A stretch of 64,000 bases of DNA from Acanthococcus lagerstroemiae (GCA_031841125.1 CM063114.1:7750001-7814000); one strand, 5' to 3'; positions 38,801 through 53,800 are shown, counted from the stretch's first letter. The notes: generated by a model not told the origin, from the letters alone. Numbers and translations: made by a program.

Positions 38801-41800
38801 GGTTTGTAGGCAGTAATCAATCATCTTTAGATTTTTACAGATTTTACGACAGTATACTTATTTCTCAAACTTACTCGGTTTGTTTGCATGTAGCTGAAGA
38901 TGCAAGGTTTGTGTTTCAGAATTGGCTGAATGGCTTGAGCATCGAAGTGAGCCAGACACTGAAACAACTGCTAGTAACGTGTTTGAAAGGAGCCGATCCC
39001 ATGGCCTTCCCTTCGCAAATATTGTGCTTAGCTGAAAGTATTTCATTCACTTGTCGTTGCGAGGAGTCGATTAGAACTGGGAAGCTTAAATCTCTTCTGT
39101 TCACACTCGAGGTACTTGATCTAGAAAAATTAAACAACATATGTTGCTTCCAGGGAACACTTGATTTACCATTTATTTTTATATATTAAAATTTAGTGAA
39201 AACTATGTGGATAGTTGTTATAAGGCTTTTGCCTCTAAGGCGGTTGCCTACCTACCCGCCTGAATTCTTATCAACTTTGTTGGCTCCTAAGGAGAAAACA
39301 AAAAATGCTATTTTCTCAAAAAATATCGAGTTTCACTGGAAAAATGAAGAGGAACAAAGTTAAAGTCCTTGTAATTTCCTTTCAGCTGACTTCTATTTCA
39401 TATCTTCTGGTTGAATTTTCTTTTTTCTCCCATACGGCTGTGTGTTAAATGTTATCAACTTTGTAGGCAAATTACGGCAAACGATAGGCAACCTCCTTGG
39501 AGGCAAAAGCCTTATTAGAATATTTTTAATTCCTTAGGCAAAATCAAATTTAAGAGCACCAATAGCGAATTCAAAGGTTTTGGTTTCAACTCTCCCCCTC
39601 CCCCGGTCTTAGGCCCATTACATGTGGGAGCTGAGCCATGCTTTTGTGATTCGAAGACTAATTTTAAACATATAGCTCATGGTGAACTCTGATTGTAACC
39701 ATTGTTTTCGAACTGGTCCGGAAGAAATTAACCTTTTCTCGACGATTCAAGTTTGCTTACAACTCGCACAGCTTAGTTCTACTATTTAACGGGTCTTAAG
39801 TTTTGTTTTTCCAATTGACACGGAGGACATGACACTGGTGAATAGATATTTTCTGTGGAATATAGGAGGTGAAGTTACCCCAAATTTCGAAAAGCTTTTA
39901 CAGTTCTGGTTGGTGAGCAGAAAAAAAAGTCTTTCCATCTAAGTTTATCAATTTTTCGGAATCGTTTTCCAGTTTATGCTCCCTCTCCCCGGTTGCCCCT
40001 GGAAGTAGCTCAATTTCACTGATCTAACCAGAAGATTGCATGATTGGAATTTTTCCCATCAAATGTAAAGTTTGTTGTGTAGGTATAAGAAGGGACGTGA
40101 TATTTTTATCTCCTCCCTATCCCCTCCCAACCTCCATACATAGCTATTTTTATGCACGAGTAGCTCCTATATATGAACAGGTTTTGTTACTTGTTTATAA
40201 CTTGGGTTTTGTATTCACTAGAAACAGCTAGAAACTTACACAAAGCTCGACTTGGAACTGGTTGACAACGAAGATTCTGTCGTGTTTGAACTGAAATTGA
40301 AAGCTCTGATTTTCGACGCAATTTATCACATGAATGTTGTCAAGGATTTGATTGAAAATTCAGTATCCTCGGCCGACGAATGGAACTGGCAAAAACGAAT
40401 CAGGTTGGTGCTTTTGATTGCAGGTTCATTATACCTCATGAAGAATGCTGTACAAGTGCTGCCAAAAATTTCACTGTCACCCGAACTACTAATGATTGTG
40501 TAAAATACATGCTGTGGTGGTTGAAAATTTTTTTGTAGAAACATGTCAGTGAACTGCCAATTTTACTACTAATGTATTTTGGTAGTTTTACAGTCAGCAT
40601 TCTGCCAATTAGACCGACATTGATACCACTACTACTAATTCTATACTAATTTCTTGCCATTTATCAAACTTTTTCGCGTATTCCGCCGCTGGTAACGAGG
40701 AGAAAAACATCTGCGCCGCGGTGATGACTTCTTAATTCGTTTTTCTCAGAACACTGTTAATCCATTGTCAGCTCATAACTAATCCAGTGAGCACTATCAA
40801 CCCACTGCTGAAGCCAAATATTATCTAACAGTAGACTATAGCAGTATCATTACAAAGACTTGAAAATCACGGGCCTTGAAAATATACTGTACAGTAAATG
40901 TTTACTTGGATAGACCCACTGGAGAATTCGGTGCACATTAGTTAGATGGCATTTCCAGTTATCATAGGCTGTTATTTCATCTGCATGGAAAGTCATTGCT
41001 GTGAGCAGTGGCATACTATGTTGACATCACCTCACTGTTCTTCGCATTAAACCCTCCAAATGTGTTTCATCCCCCCTTCGTTCGTAAAAGATCATATTCT
41101 TGAGATAATGTGCTGGTAATGGTAGTCACCCATTCATGTAGGATTCGTAGCATATAATTTCTAAAATTTTAACTACCTGTCCCCATTAGTTTTAGTCTTT
41201 CCTGCTGATTTATAATCTGTTGTTAAACATTAAATACTTCATTCTTCTTTCCATTTTCTCCGATGTACCTGCTCATTTTTTCAAACAATATTTCTGTTTT
41301 AGATTTTACTTGAATGGAAACAATACCGTAGTCATCAAAATGGTCGATGCTGAATTTAATTACTCTTTCGAGTACCAAGGAAATGCCCCAAAATTGGTGC
41401 ACACTCCACTTACCGATCGTTGTTACTTAACTTTGACTCAGGTAAGAATATTGTACTCGTATTGTCGCAGTACCGACAATCATAATTCCATATATTTTCT
41501 GTTACTTGTCCATCGAGTACATTTTCCAATGTTTGCTCATATCTTGGCTATGATGTTCAAGGCCATGAGCATGGGACTCGGAGGCAATCCATACGGCCCT
41601 GCTGGTACCGGCAAAACCGAATCTGTTAAAGCTCTCGGACGTCTATTCGGCCGACAAGTTCTAGTTTTCAACTGCGATGAAGTTAGTTACCAATATTAAT
41701 ACAGAATCGATCTTGAGAGTTTAATGTTCGCATTAAATAACCAAAGTCCATATTGCAGGGTTTGGACATTACATCGTTGACTAGAATATTAATCGGGTTG

Positions 41801-44800
41801 GTCAAGTGTGGTGCTTGGGGATGCTTCGACGAATTTAACAGATTAGAAGAAGCTACGTTGTCGGCAGTGTCCACACACATACATATCATACAGGAAGCTT
41901 TGAGAAGTAACTTGAAAAGTATCACGCTGATGAACAGACAGGTAACTAGATTTGCTTAATTCGAGTTATTGACAAGATGGTTTTGATTGCGTTGAACCAT
42001 AGTTATAACATGCTTCAGATTCTGTTATCGTTTTCTTTTAAAACAGAAGATAATATTTCTCTTTTGTGTGAATGTGACCCCCCCCCCCTGTCGTCACAGA
42101 AATTATACATTCAACGGTCCCAGCGTTGGAAGCAATTGCAGCCAGAGATGTGAAGAAGTGACAGGAATACTGACCGGGGAAACGGATTTAAAATAAATGA
42201 ACTTTCAGTCTCCTTTTCCAAGACATTGTTCAACAATGAGCTGATGTTTTTCTGCAGTTTTAAAATTTGGAAATAATAACCTCGATGGTTTTGTTGAATA
42301 GGTCGCTCTGAATACCGACACTGGGATATTTGTAACCATGAATCCTGCAGGACGCGCTTACGGTGGTCGGCAGAAACTTCCAGATAATCTGAAACAGCTA
42401 TTTCGACCCATCGCTATGTCGCAGCCTGATGATTTAAAAATTGCTGAAGTTATATTGTACAGCGAAGGATTCAAAAATGCTAAATTGATCGCTAAAAAGC
42501 TAGTGCAAGTTTTCGACGTCGCTAAGTAATGATAATCGAGTAATATTAATGATACCGTAAACTGGGGTAACTTCGGATTTGTGGGGGAACTCTGGACATT
42601 ACCGGTGTACATTAGAACTTGAACATCGATTTTCACCACGCGACAGTGTAGCTACAAGTCTCAGCTTGTATTTGATGCCCTAATTACCGAATAAATAATG
42701 CATCTAACCAGTGTTACTTCAGTTCTGGTTATGTTCAGAGTTCCTCCACAAGTCTGAAGTTACCCCAATTTACAGTGCACATACTTTGGCCATTTTATCC
42801 ACCCTTAGAAACTGCCGTACTATGTAACTTTGACGACAAGTAAACCATGGCAATCGCTCGACGTACCGGTAAAACTGATGAAATATCATGAATGAGGAGA
42901 GAAAATACTGTACATCTAACCCATAATATATTGAAAATAGTCAAAAATTAATCACAATTTCGCAAAATTACTTCAAAACGACCAAACATTTTCAAGCGCT
43001 TTTTCTTGTATAAAAATTACGGAAAAATCGTAGGAAAAAATCGAACAAGTCTGCGACAATGGGAATTTGTACTATGTCACTTTTGTTATACAGGGCTGCC
43101 AGCGTATAAAACAGACAACTGCGGCATCTCGCCAACCGCGTCATATTACCCTACCTTACCTTACTTCACTTCTAAAATAGCCCGTGTCCCGCAGGAAAAT
43201 ACTATCGCAACAGAAGCATTATGACTGGGGATTAAGGGCACTGAAGACAGTGGTTGGTGGCTGTAAAACGGCCCTGAAATCAATGAAAATATCGTCAGCC
43301 GGTGATATCGACGAACTGTCCTTGGTTGTCCATGCCTTGAGACTGAACACGCTGTCCAAATTGACGTACTCGGATGCTCAGCAGTTCGACGCAATAATCT
43401 TGTGCACTTTCCAGAATGTTGGATTCCGTACCTTAGATGATGACAGCGTGAGTGCAGCCATCGGAGAAAGCTTCAACACTTTGGGCTTGCAATTCAATTC
43501 TAGACAGGTATGTAGAATTGTAACGATATTCGCACCAAGAATGCGCGAATTATGGAATAACGACGTTTATTCCACACGTATACACCGTAACACTAAGCAC
43601 GGTAGTTTAAAATCGTTTTGAAACCGTATACAACAATCGCATTCAAAACTAGACAGTACGGCGACGGCCACCCGATGCGCAATCAGTTACCCTGTGGTTA
43701 CCTAGAACTTGTGGGATTTTGCGCATCGGGCAGCGGCCTCTATATACCTTGGAGTAATCGGCGAATCTCCTTATCGCTCTTCGTTATCGATTTTTTATTC
43801 TGTTATTCGAATCTTGTCGATCGTTCTTTATTTATCTCGAATATTCGGGAGTATTCATCACCGAATTTTGAATCAGAGAAGATTTCTTAAATATCATCAA
43901 CTGGGGTAATATTGGACATTGGTGGTATTATCAGTCGCTCATGACTTATTGTAGGAGCGCTAGTATCGTTACCAGTAAAGTCAACTGGGGTAATATCAGA
44001 CACTGGTAATAACATCGGCTTCTCATTCATGACTTGTTGTAGGAGCGCTAGTATCGTTACCAGTAACGTCAATTGAGGTAATATCAGACACTGGTTATAA
44101 TATCGGCTACTCGTGACTCGTTGTAGGAGCGCTAGTATCGGTATCAGTGAGGTCATGAATGGCCGCTATTACCACCGGCGTCTGATATTTCCCAAGTAGA
44201 CGATATGTGCTCACAACAGTTCAATTCTGTGTTATTAGGTTCAGAAGTGCTTGGAGCTGCATGAACAACTGGAACAGAGAATGGGTGTTGTAATTGTCGG
44301 TCCTTCTGGTTCAGGAAAGTCTACCATTTGCAAACTCCTTAAACAGGTTTTCGTATGATTTCTCTACTAGGCGAATTAAACACTTCAATGAAATCGGACG
44401 ATAATTTCAAGTTATCGATGGATTCACAGGCACTGGCTAATCAAAGACGTACGATTAATCAGTACACTATAAATCCGAAATCAATGCCTCGAACTCAGCT
44501 GCTGGGTCAAATCGATCCTGATACGAGGCAGTGGATGGACGGTGTGCTGAGTATGATCGCTCAACGTGTCTACAACGAATCTCCAAGTATGAGTTGATTT
44601 ACGATTATAATTTGATTCAAAATTAGGGATTCTTAACGAAGTCATTTGAGAATGGTTTTTTACCGTTTGAACTGAATTATAAATTTTGCCAACGCCATAA
44701 TATATGTTTCAAATACTAAAAATCAATCTTCAGTTTTTTCCAAATATGCACTATTGAAAAACAAACGACCGTAAAGGTTTCTTTCATATTTCCAAATTTC

Positions 44801-47800
44801 ATAAATTATATTGACTACCTATTAACAATATTTTAATTATGCGAATATTTCTTATTGAAGATGTCGAATCTTGGATCGTATTTGATGGCGATATCGACCC
44901 GGAGTGGATTGAGTCTCTAAACTCAGTTCTCGATGATAATCGTCTTCTAACATTGCCCTCTGGCTGGAGGATTCATTTCGGGCCAAACGTACACTTCTTA
45001 TTCGAAACGCATAGTCTGCAACACGCATCTCCTGCTACGGTCTCAAGAATGGGTATCATTCTGTTGAGGTATGCGTGAGTGTAGAACTAAGAACCTGTAT
45101 ACACCTTTCTTGAAAAAACGTATCTTTTGTCTCCTTGGCTTTCACTTTGACTTCATTAACATACGTGTTACACGATTTTTTAAGCGAAAAAGATGTGGAT
45201 GTGAAATGTATAGTCGGAAGTTGGCTTCAGCAGCAGTCAGAAGAACAGCGTTCTGTTCTGAACGGATTAATAGAAAAATATTTTTATAAAGGTATCGCTT
45301 GTTTTGACCATTCTTCAATGCAGTTGGTAGTAACTGTGGATGATTAATAATTATTCGGTACTTTCAGCTGTAGAGTGGATAAAGAATAAAGGGGAAATGG
45401 TCACCGACATCTCTGCCTGTTCGTTGGTCCAAAACTGCCTTTCGCTGATGAGTAATGTGATTGACAAAACGAAATTTTGCGTGATTCTCATAAATGGTCT
45501 TGGTTCCACTTTGACGTCTTCTTGTAAAGAAGCATTTTCCAAGCAGGTCAGTCTTATTCTGTAATTGAGAGCATCTAACGTGCAAAGCTGTTAGTTTTTG
45601 TTGTACATAGGACTGTAAGTATACATACTTTGTATGTTCGTAGGTTTTGGAATGGACTGAAGAATTTATTCCCGATATCAGTAAAATTCTTTACTGTTAT
45701 TACGACGAAGCAAGAGCTTGTATTGATTGTTACTCAAGTGAAAGTACCGCGAGTACATCTGTTGTGAAAACAGCGCAAGTTAAAACCTGCATTGAAATCC
45801 TAAAAGTATGGTTGAGTAAGCAAGAACCTTTCATAATGGTTGGACCTCAAAGCTGCGGAAAGACGTACGTTCTTTCTTATTTACTTTTGTTAACTTCTAT
45901 GGTATCATGAACACTTGTGCTAACTAACATTTTTGTCAAAATTCAGTCAAGTATGTAGATCTGTACCTGAAGGTGTAAATTGTACAGTAGTGTACACAAA
46001 ACAGCCGATAACTTGTCATTTGAACCACCAGAGAGCGCTTTCCGATTGAGCTAACTGATGAGTTAGTTGACGAAATTTTCAAAGCGCTCTCCTGAAAATT
46101 TTCATTTTTGTTAGCATAAGGGCCGTTTCACACTATCACACTCGAGCTCGTAGCCGGCAGCCGGGGGACGGTGCCGTGTGCGCACCGGATTGAAAATGAA
46201 CCGGCCCGGCTCCCATTCTCCGTATGTTATCTGACCGCCTTCACGGCTGCCGTTCCGGCAACACGACACTGTGAAACGGCCCAAAGTGTCCATGAGGCCA
46301 AGATAGACTCGTAAAACGAAAGCGTCCCAAAAATGACTAGAATTTTCTGCAATACACTTTCTAGAAATGAAGAAGATATTGTAGGGCAAAAATTGTGTAA
46401 TTTACTGAAATAGCCGAAAAATGTTTGCTTGCTAGTTTTCGTGTTTCTTTTTCGAAGGGATATCTTCCCGAAATTATTTGCTTTGGAAAACGGGGCAGAG
46501 TGACGCTCTTCTTCGCTCATGAATTGCCGTTGCTTGCCATTGTCTTCAAGGGGTTCCCTGCTTTTGACGGAAATGACATCGCAAAAGTGGCCCTGCCCTA
46601 TCAAGTTTCACCCCCCCCCATCCCAAAAAACTGATCGAAAAATTGTGGAGATTTTACGGTATTGATGAAAGTAGAATCACCAGGGTCCTCATGCACTCTT
46701 CCCCGCCTTCCCCCTAAAACGAAAAGAGTACAAAAGGACTATTGAAATTTACGTGATTTTTCAAGCTAACCGGGTAGCAATGAGTTTGTGTCAAAGGGAA
46801 GCTTCTACCTCCCTCAACTATGAGTTGCAAATAATGTCAGTTCGATTGAAAAAGGAAATAAGAAAATGAGCATGATACAAATTCAATGACAACGCTTGAG
46901 ACGTTGATTTTCCTTCTTTTTTTTTTTTTTTTTTTGACGGATCGAAATTATTTGCAATTTCATTGACGCGACCCCTTCTCCCCCATTAGCTTACAAAACC
47001 ACGTTATAAATCATCGGCCAGTTTCTCCTTTCATAATAACCGTAATGAAGTATTAGTCCTCCTTGGCTCTTTTCTTCTTTTTTTTTGGGGGGGGGGCGGA
47101 GGGTTCTACTTCAGATAATTCGTTTCATGCCTCTGTTCTTCAGTGATTTTAATTTTGAAAATCCTGGTTGTACTCTCTCTCCTCATTTTTGATTGATGTT
47201 TTTGACATGGATCGGGATAAGGGGTGCGGCGTCCCGAGGCCAATTTGGCACGCGTGCATCGCCATACGCCCCTCTATCATCGATCTGTTGGCTGGCCCTT
47301 CCATCCTATTTCCGAGCAACACGGATCTTGATTCCAGTTAAGTTCACAGTTCAGTTCAGTTGTGTGTATAGCGTGAAGCCAGTCAGTATGATTTAGCTCT
47401 TCGTGGTCACAGTTCAGTTCAGTGGTCCTTATTTCCATGGAAATTATTGTTCCTTCTAGCCATGTGCTCATTGATCTTGATCTTTGCTGCGTGACTGCAG
47501 TCTGTAGTCGATTAATTTGCAATGCTTAAAAGTTTGACATCTTAGACCCATGTGTATTCGCGTTTGGACGCTAAAGAGTCGCCCTGTAGCGGCCTAATAA
47601 AATGCAGCGCGCTGATTGGTGTATTTGGACGAAAAGATGATCAGTGACAAAAACGTTCAGCAAAAGAACTGAAGTTAGGCTCATCTGAAAGGAAATGATA
47701 AGGGCTAACCGTTTGGTTCTCTTCAGTTTTCCGGGAAAAAAAAAAAAAAACAATATTGAAGACGCTAGAGCTCATTTTACTTGTCCATGTTTTTGTGATT

Positions 47801-50800
47801 AAAATACTCTGATCATCTTCGTCCACGACACTAGCGCATCTACAGGAGTGTCCAAACGCCAATACTTAAGCGAAAACTTTAACGCCCCCCCCCCCAACAC
47901 ACTCAACGCTCCACCAGATATTCTACCAGGGCAGGAAATCTAAAACATATGAGGCTTAGCTATCAACTTATTTTTTATCGATTAAAAGTATAAAGCTTAG
48001 CTTTTGACTGCTTAACTTTTATCGCATAGCTTTGGCTTTCAGCTTTTGCAAAATAAAGATTTCAGCTTTTGGCTTTCTTTTAGCTTCTCAGCAGTTTTAC
48101 TTATAGGAGAAGACACCACACATTAAAATGATAAGCTTTCTCAAATTTCAACATATAAAATTTCGATTAAAGGCGCGTACACATCTAAACGCTAACGAGG
48201 CAAGCGGATTAAGGTGATCGTGCAGGTGTGGGCCGAAAATTGAAAAAGTGATGATCGGGATATGGGATAAGAAGAGAAGTAACACAAGAAAAGGGCTGTG
48301 TCCACGTCAGAATATCATAACGTTAGAACGTCAGAAGAAGTCATGCTCAATGAGTATCACGAAATAATAACAAAATATGAATGGTGGGAAAAACCAAAAG
48401 AAGCTATAAAAATGAAACTTAGCTTCAACTTTTATCTTTTTTTTAAAACTATTCTGGCTTTTATCTTTCAACTTTTGAAGCTGAGAAGCGTCTAGCTTCG
48501 GCTTTTTTCCTGTCCTGCATTCTTCCAGCCATGAGCTCAATGATTTTGATCTTAGCTGCGCGACTGCAGTCTGCAGCCATGTTGTTAATAGAGATTTCCA
48601 TAGGGTATGATAATACACTCCCGTTACTATGACGTCATATTACTGACCTGAGTCATGGCCGTGCCTGAGTATACTTGAGCGAAAACCGTGTTTGTACGAA
48701 ACGTTACGCCCCCCCCCCCCGACATTCTTCCAGCCATTTGCTCATTCATCTTGATCTTGGTTGTGTGACTGTAATTTGCAGCCGTGTTCTTGATAGAAAT
48801 TTCCATAGAAATTTTTTAATTAGGATATGATACGCTCCTGTTACTATGAAGTCATACTGTTGAGCATACTTGAGCGAAAACCGTATTTGCACCAAACGTT
48901 TGGGTTTTACCATTTCCCTTGCATTTTGTCATGAATGCCTTATCAATTGTGAAACTGGACACGTTTAAATAGTAAGACGACAATGGTTTCGAAATCGAAA
49001 GGACATTTGACTGAATGTGTAGAACATGTTTAGTAACTATAAGACATATCTATGTACCAATGTATCTGCATGCAGTGTAAATACTTCTCATCAGTTGACT
49101 GATGATTTTCTTCTCACGGCTGGAGATAGACAGAAAAGTGGTACTAGTAGTAACAGTTTTCCTTCTAACCATGTGCTCATTGATCTTGATCTTTACTGCG
49201 CGGCTGCATTCTGCAGCCGATTTTTCTTTAGACTTTTAGCTTTCGATCTTCTTTCCGAAGACTTCATGATGTTTTCTTTTTCTTTGGATCAAATTGCTTA
49301 TGGAAAGTTTTGCACCCTCGCTAACACCCCTTTCCCCTTTGATTAAAACGTGACCTCCTCGCTCGAATTCAGTAGGGTGTCCCATGGTGGCTCTAGCAGG
49401 ACGACGCGAGTCCGAAGCGGATAGGCGAAGTAGGGGCTCGAGTCAGCCTCCGTGTTTCTTTTCTGAGTGGCAAAAAAATCTCAGGAAATTTCTCTCGCAA
49501 TAATTGTTTTTTCATCCTTTGTATTTACATATTTTCATGTGAAATTTTCAGCCAGATTTTGAATTATATGGTTCAAGAAATGCGTGGAATGGAAATCGTT
49601 ACCATGTACTGTAGCTCACAAATTACACCAAGCCATATAATGCAGAAATTATCTCAGGTATGGGTCGCCTAATGTGTTCTGCCTCTTCATGTGTTTGCTT
49701 TAAGATTATACTTTTTGCCTTGATTAACGTGCGCCTCAAAATTCAGATTAAGAGAATTCACTACACTAAAAAATGTTAGTGAGGGTATTGTTCAATTTAG
49801 GGAACCAGATCTGAAAGTTATGATGAGTCTAAACGAGGCTGGAATTATCTTCGCTAATCGTAAACGAGTTTCATGATATTTCAAACAATCGTCAACAATT
49901 TTGATCAACTCTTGAAGAGCTTTAAGACTAATAAAAAGTCTTGAGTGAAGGCTTCATGAATTAGAGAATTGTATACAGGAGCCACACACTATCTTAAATA
50001 AGGCAACAAGAGTATTTAAGAGTGGTACCTAGTTTTAGTGTGTCTTAAAGAGTCCTAAAGAAGAATAAGAGTCTAAAAAAACTTTAAAAACTTTTAAAAA
50101 ACTCCTAATCAAATTTGTATCATAATACTAAAGAGTCGTATATTACTTTTGAATTATTGTGGTTAATCTTGAACTATCTGAAAACAGTCTAAAAGCTTCT
50201 CAAACGACTGTTGAAGAATCTCAGCTAGTCTTCAGGACTACTCACCCCCCCCCCCACTCCTTGAGGAATAAAATTGGATGGAATTATGATGAACGTTGAA
50301 AATACTTCAAAGCTTGTCATCCAGTCTGGAATCTAGTAATTAGTTGAGAAAATTAGGAAACACTCTTTGGAAAGTACATATTTTCAACACCAACAAGAAA
50401 ATGATTGTAAAAATAGTTCAAAACTTCAAGTGTTCTCGTTTTTCAACTCACTCAGTTACCGCCTTGTGAGCATAAAAATGAACCAAACCGGAGGGAAAGG
50501 AAGAATAAAAACTACGCGATGATTACCCATTCTGATCATGGATCCGCCATTGTTACAGGAACGCATAGGTATTACAGACTTAGCGTTTATTTCTATAGAA
50601 GTTCTTTATACGTCTCTCTACATTTTAGATTTGCACACTGGTCACCAGTAACAATGGAGCAGTTTTCCGACCCAAAGCATCGGATCATTTGATCTTGCAT
50701 ATTAAAGATTTGAATTTGGCTAATTTGGATAAATGGGGCAGTAATATACTGGTGGCATTTCTGCAACAAGTAAGTCAATGTAACTATTTTGTCATCTTCA

Positions 50801-53800
50801 ATTCTGCAAGAATTTGAATTTTGGCATCGATGACCTTGTTTTGGTGTGTTTAAGGTCCTGACGTACAAAGGGTATTACGACCCTGCTCAAATGGAATGGA
50901 TTTTTATGGAACGCATACAAGTAGTTTGTTCGCTTCTGTCTTGCGAGAATCTGAGTTCTCGTTTTGTAAATTGTAATCATTTAATATGCTTATGGTGGGT
51001 ACGAACTTGATGAAAGTTCCGTCAGAACTTGAGTATCAAAGCGACTAATCTGGTGTTTGATTTTTCGTAGGCCACTTGATCGCTCCGATTTACAAGCCAC
51101 TTGCGCATCGTACTTGAAACCATTGTCTTTAGGTGATAAATTGCAGCCTGTTATCTGGGGTATCATCATTGGGATCTACACCAAAGTAATGCGTACTCAA
51201 ACATAGGTTGGATCTCATACTGATTTGTGTTTTCCAATGTAATTACCGAAATTACAATTTTTTTTTGGTTTAAGTCCAAAGAAACATTCAGTCGTGGGTC
51301 TTCTCATGATTATGAATTTAATCTTCTCGACCTGTGCAATTGGTGCAACGGATTACGGAGATACACGATCAAAACTAATCAGGATATTATTCGAGTATGT
51401 TGATTTCATCTGTTTACTAAATTCATTGTCTTCAAGTTTGGCCGAGTTGGTCGTATCTTTGTCATAATTTCAAGGTGTCTACTGGCCTGAAAAGTCATGA
51501 TTTCAAAAAATTGTCTGAAAAGTCATGATATTTCAACCAAAACTCGAAAAAGTCATGATATTTCATTATGTCGTAGTTCACAATATTTCTATTACCGAAA
51601 AAAAAAAGCGTGGATATTTATTATGGAAGTTTAGCGTGCTCTGTATTGAGCCCCTGGTGAGGTGCGAAGCGCCGAGTTTACAGCCCCCTCGACTTCCTTT
51701 TTATATCCCCTTGATAGTCAAGAAAAAATGCATGAAAAGTCATGATATTTTGTTTTCCAATTCCAGTTGACACCCTGAATTTGAGGTAAACTCAATTATT
51801 CAGAGAAAAATATTCCTCTCTCTCTCCGGCTTAATCTCGCGGAAGACTTACACCCGTCCCTTCCACTGAGAAACTGAATCGAGATTATTATTCTAGGCAC
51901 TCTTATACGAAGGAAATCGCTTATTTTTGGACAGGCTGACTAACGAAAACGATAAACAGAAATTTTTGAGTATTGTAAAAACAGTTGTGGATGCAGAAAT
52001 AGGCCATGTATCTTCCGTCGATGAAAGTAAAAGTACATATGCTAATTTGTAAGTATTTTTATCTAAAAATTCAAGTCGGCAGTCTACATTAAAATTTCTG
52101 AATTTCCAGGTATTATATTTTCATGCGAAAGCTCCGGCAGTGATTCCTTTGGAGGCCCTCTGCAAACGATAAATTTGAATGACTGGCTGTTAGTACTCGA
52201 GAAACGCATTAACCTTCTTGGTACGTACCATAGAGTCAGCGTTAGGAGATAAACTGAAATTGTTACATAATATTCAGATCTCGTGTCAGTTTCCTTCATT
52301 TAATATATTGAGTCCCTGCTGAAGTATCCACTTATGAAATGAGCCACATATTGATCGAACATTGAAGTAACCAGTAGCAAAAATGTATTAATAATAACGG
52401 TTTTGCATTGTAGAGAATGAAGGCGAATTCATTGACCGAAAGATTTTACTACCGGAGCTGGCCAGAATGGTTGCCTACTTCGAGAGGGTTTTAACTCGTC
52501 CCGGAAGTTCATTATTCCTACCCGGCCATTCCGGATTCGGCAGAAAATCGGCGGTTCGTATTGTTGCCGCCAGACAGTCGGCTCGGTGTTTTAGTCCCAA
52601 AGTGTCCGCGGCTTATGGAATCAACCAATTCAAGAATGATCTGAAAGCAGTGAGTATTATGCCGTAGAGGTTTCAGAGAACATCGCTATACCCCCCCCCC
52701 CCCCCCGCCATACACACAATAAAAACTGGATATTCTACCTATCCTATAAAACTGATTGTCATTGTTAGTGTTGGGGGTTCAGAGTGCATCGCCATACCCC
52801 CCCCCCTCCGTACACTCAATAAAGATTGGATACTTTCGTCCCTACCTCTACTATGAGATTGATTGCCATTGCTCCCATGCGAGTTATACTCAATACAGAT
52901 GAGACAATAAGAGATATCGACATATTTACCTCCCTCCCCGTCAGAGCTCGAAAAAAACATTGAAAGTTACATATTTGAATTCTCGATTCAGTTTTTTGAG
53001 AAACCCGAAAACATTTCGCTTGCCCCACTACTCGCCACCAAGAACAACATACTTTTCCCTCCGAAAATGTAACTTATTCATTTAGATGCTGTTAAGCGTA
53101 ACGGGACCAACCGACATTTGTTGACAAAATGAGCTATTACCTTACCTTACCGCAGCCAGTCGATTCCGACTATTGCTGGTCCACTTCTTCCGCAACGTAG
53201 GTGGGTCTTGCTGCGTGCAATCATCCCGATTCTCGACGATATCTGCCTGCCACAGTGATGACACTCATACGCTGGAGGATCAGCTGAGGCACTCCGCTGC
53301 GCTCTTCTTCTTGGCTGCTTTGCCACCTTGTAAGAGGCAATCATTTTTCTCCATTGGTCCCTGTCGTTGACTAGGACTTGCCACCAGTTTGAGATTCCGA
53401 CCTTTTTGAGCAGAGCATCACATGGTCCTTGTACGTGCGCTTCTGGCCCTCAGAGGCTCTCTTGCCGACACTTAGTTCCCCATACAGCACCACCTTGGGA
53501 AACTCAGTCCCCTGCATTCTGCATACATGCCCAAACTATCCTAATGTGATTTTCTCGATAAGTCCACTGACAGCGCCTGAGCTCGCCTCAAGACTTCTTT
53601 GTTTGAGATGAAGTCGTCCCAACAACGTATCCTTAGAATTTTCCTGAGCTACCTTTGGCGGAACCTTTCCAGTTGCTTCACCTGTGTGCGATATATAGGT
53701 AGAGTCCAGGACTCACACTCATCGCCTTATATACACTGATCTCGATCGTGATACTCTATTCTGAAGCTTGTAACTGCCTTTGAACGCGGCTTGAATTTCT

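Larger units (their letters stand above)
45644..52048 (+). other. DYNC2H1: DYNC2H1 exons 41-47: AAA3
   Basis: Exons 45644-45864, 49552-49657, 50629-50769, 50855-50994, 51071-51185, 51275-51394 and 51897-52048 (or to 52032). Walker A is GPQSCGKT, split by the intron 41 junction right after the Lys-Thr. The Walker-B-equivalent [15 protein letters not shown] has KD where other dyneins have an acidic pair, as in dynein-2 generally. [15 protein letters not shown] follows. Confidence 0.9.

Noticed and set aside
43887..44156. CRISPR-like repeat-spacer arrangement
   Set aside because: Only three units, the whole unit is repeated rather than alternating with unique spacers, and the locus is an insect-type intron. 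It is a minisatellite.
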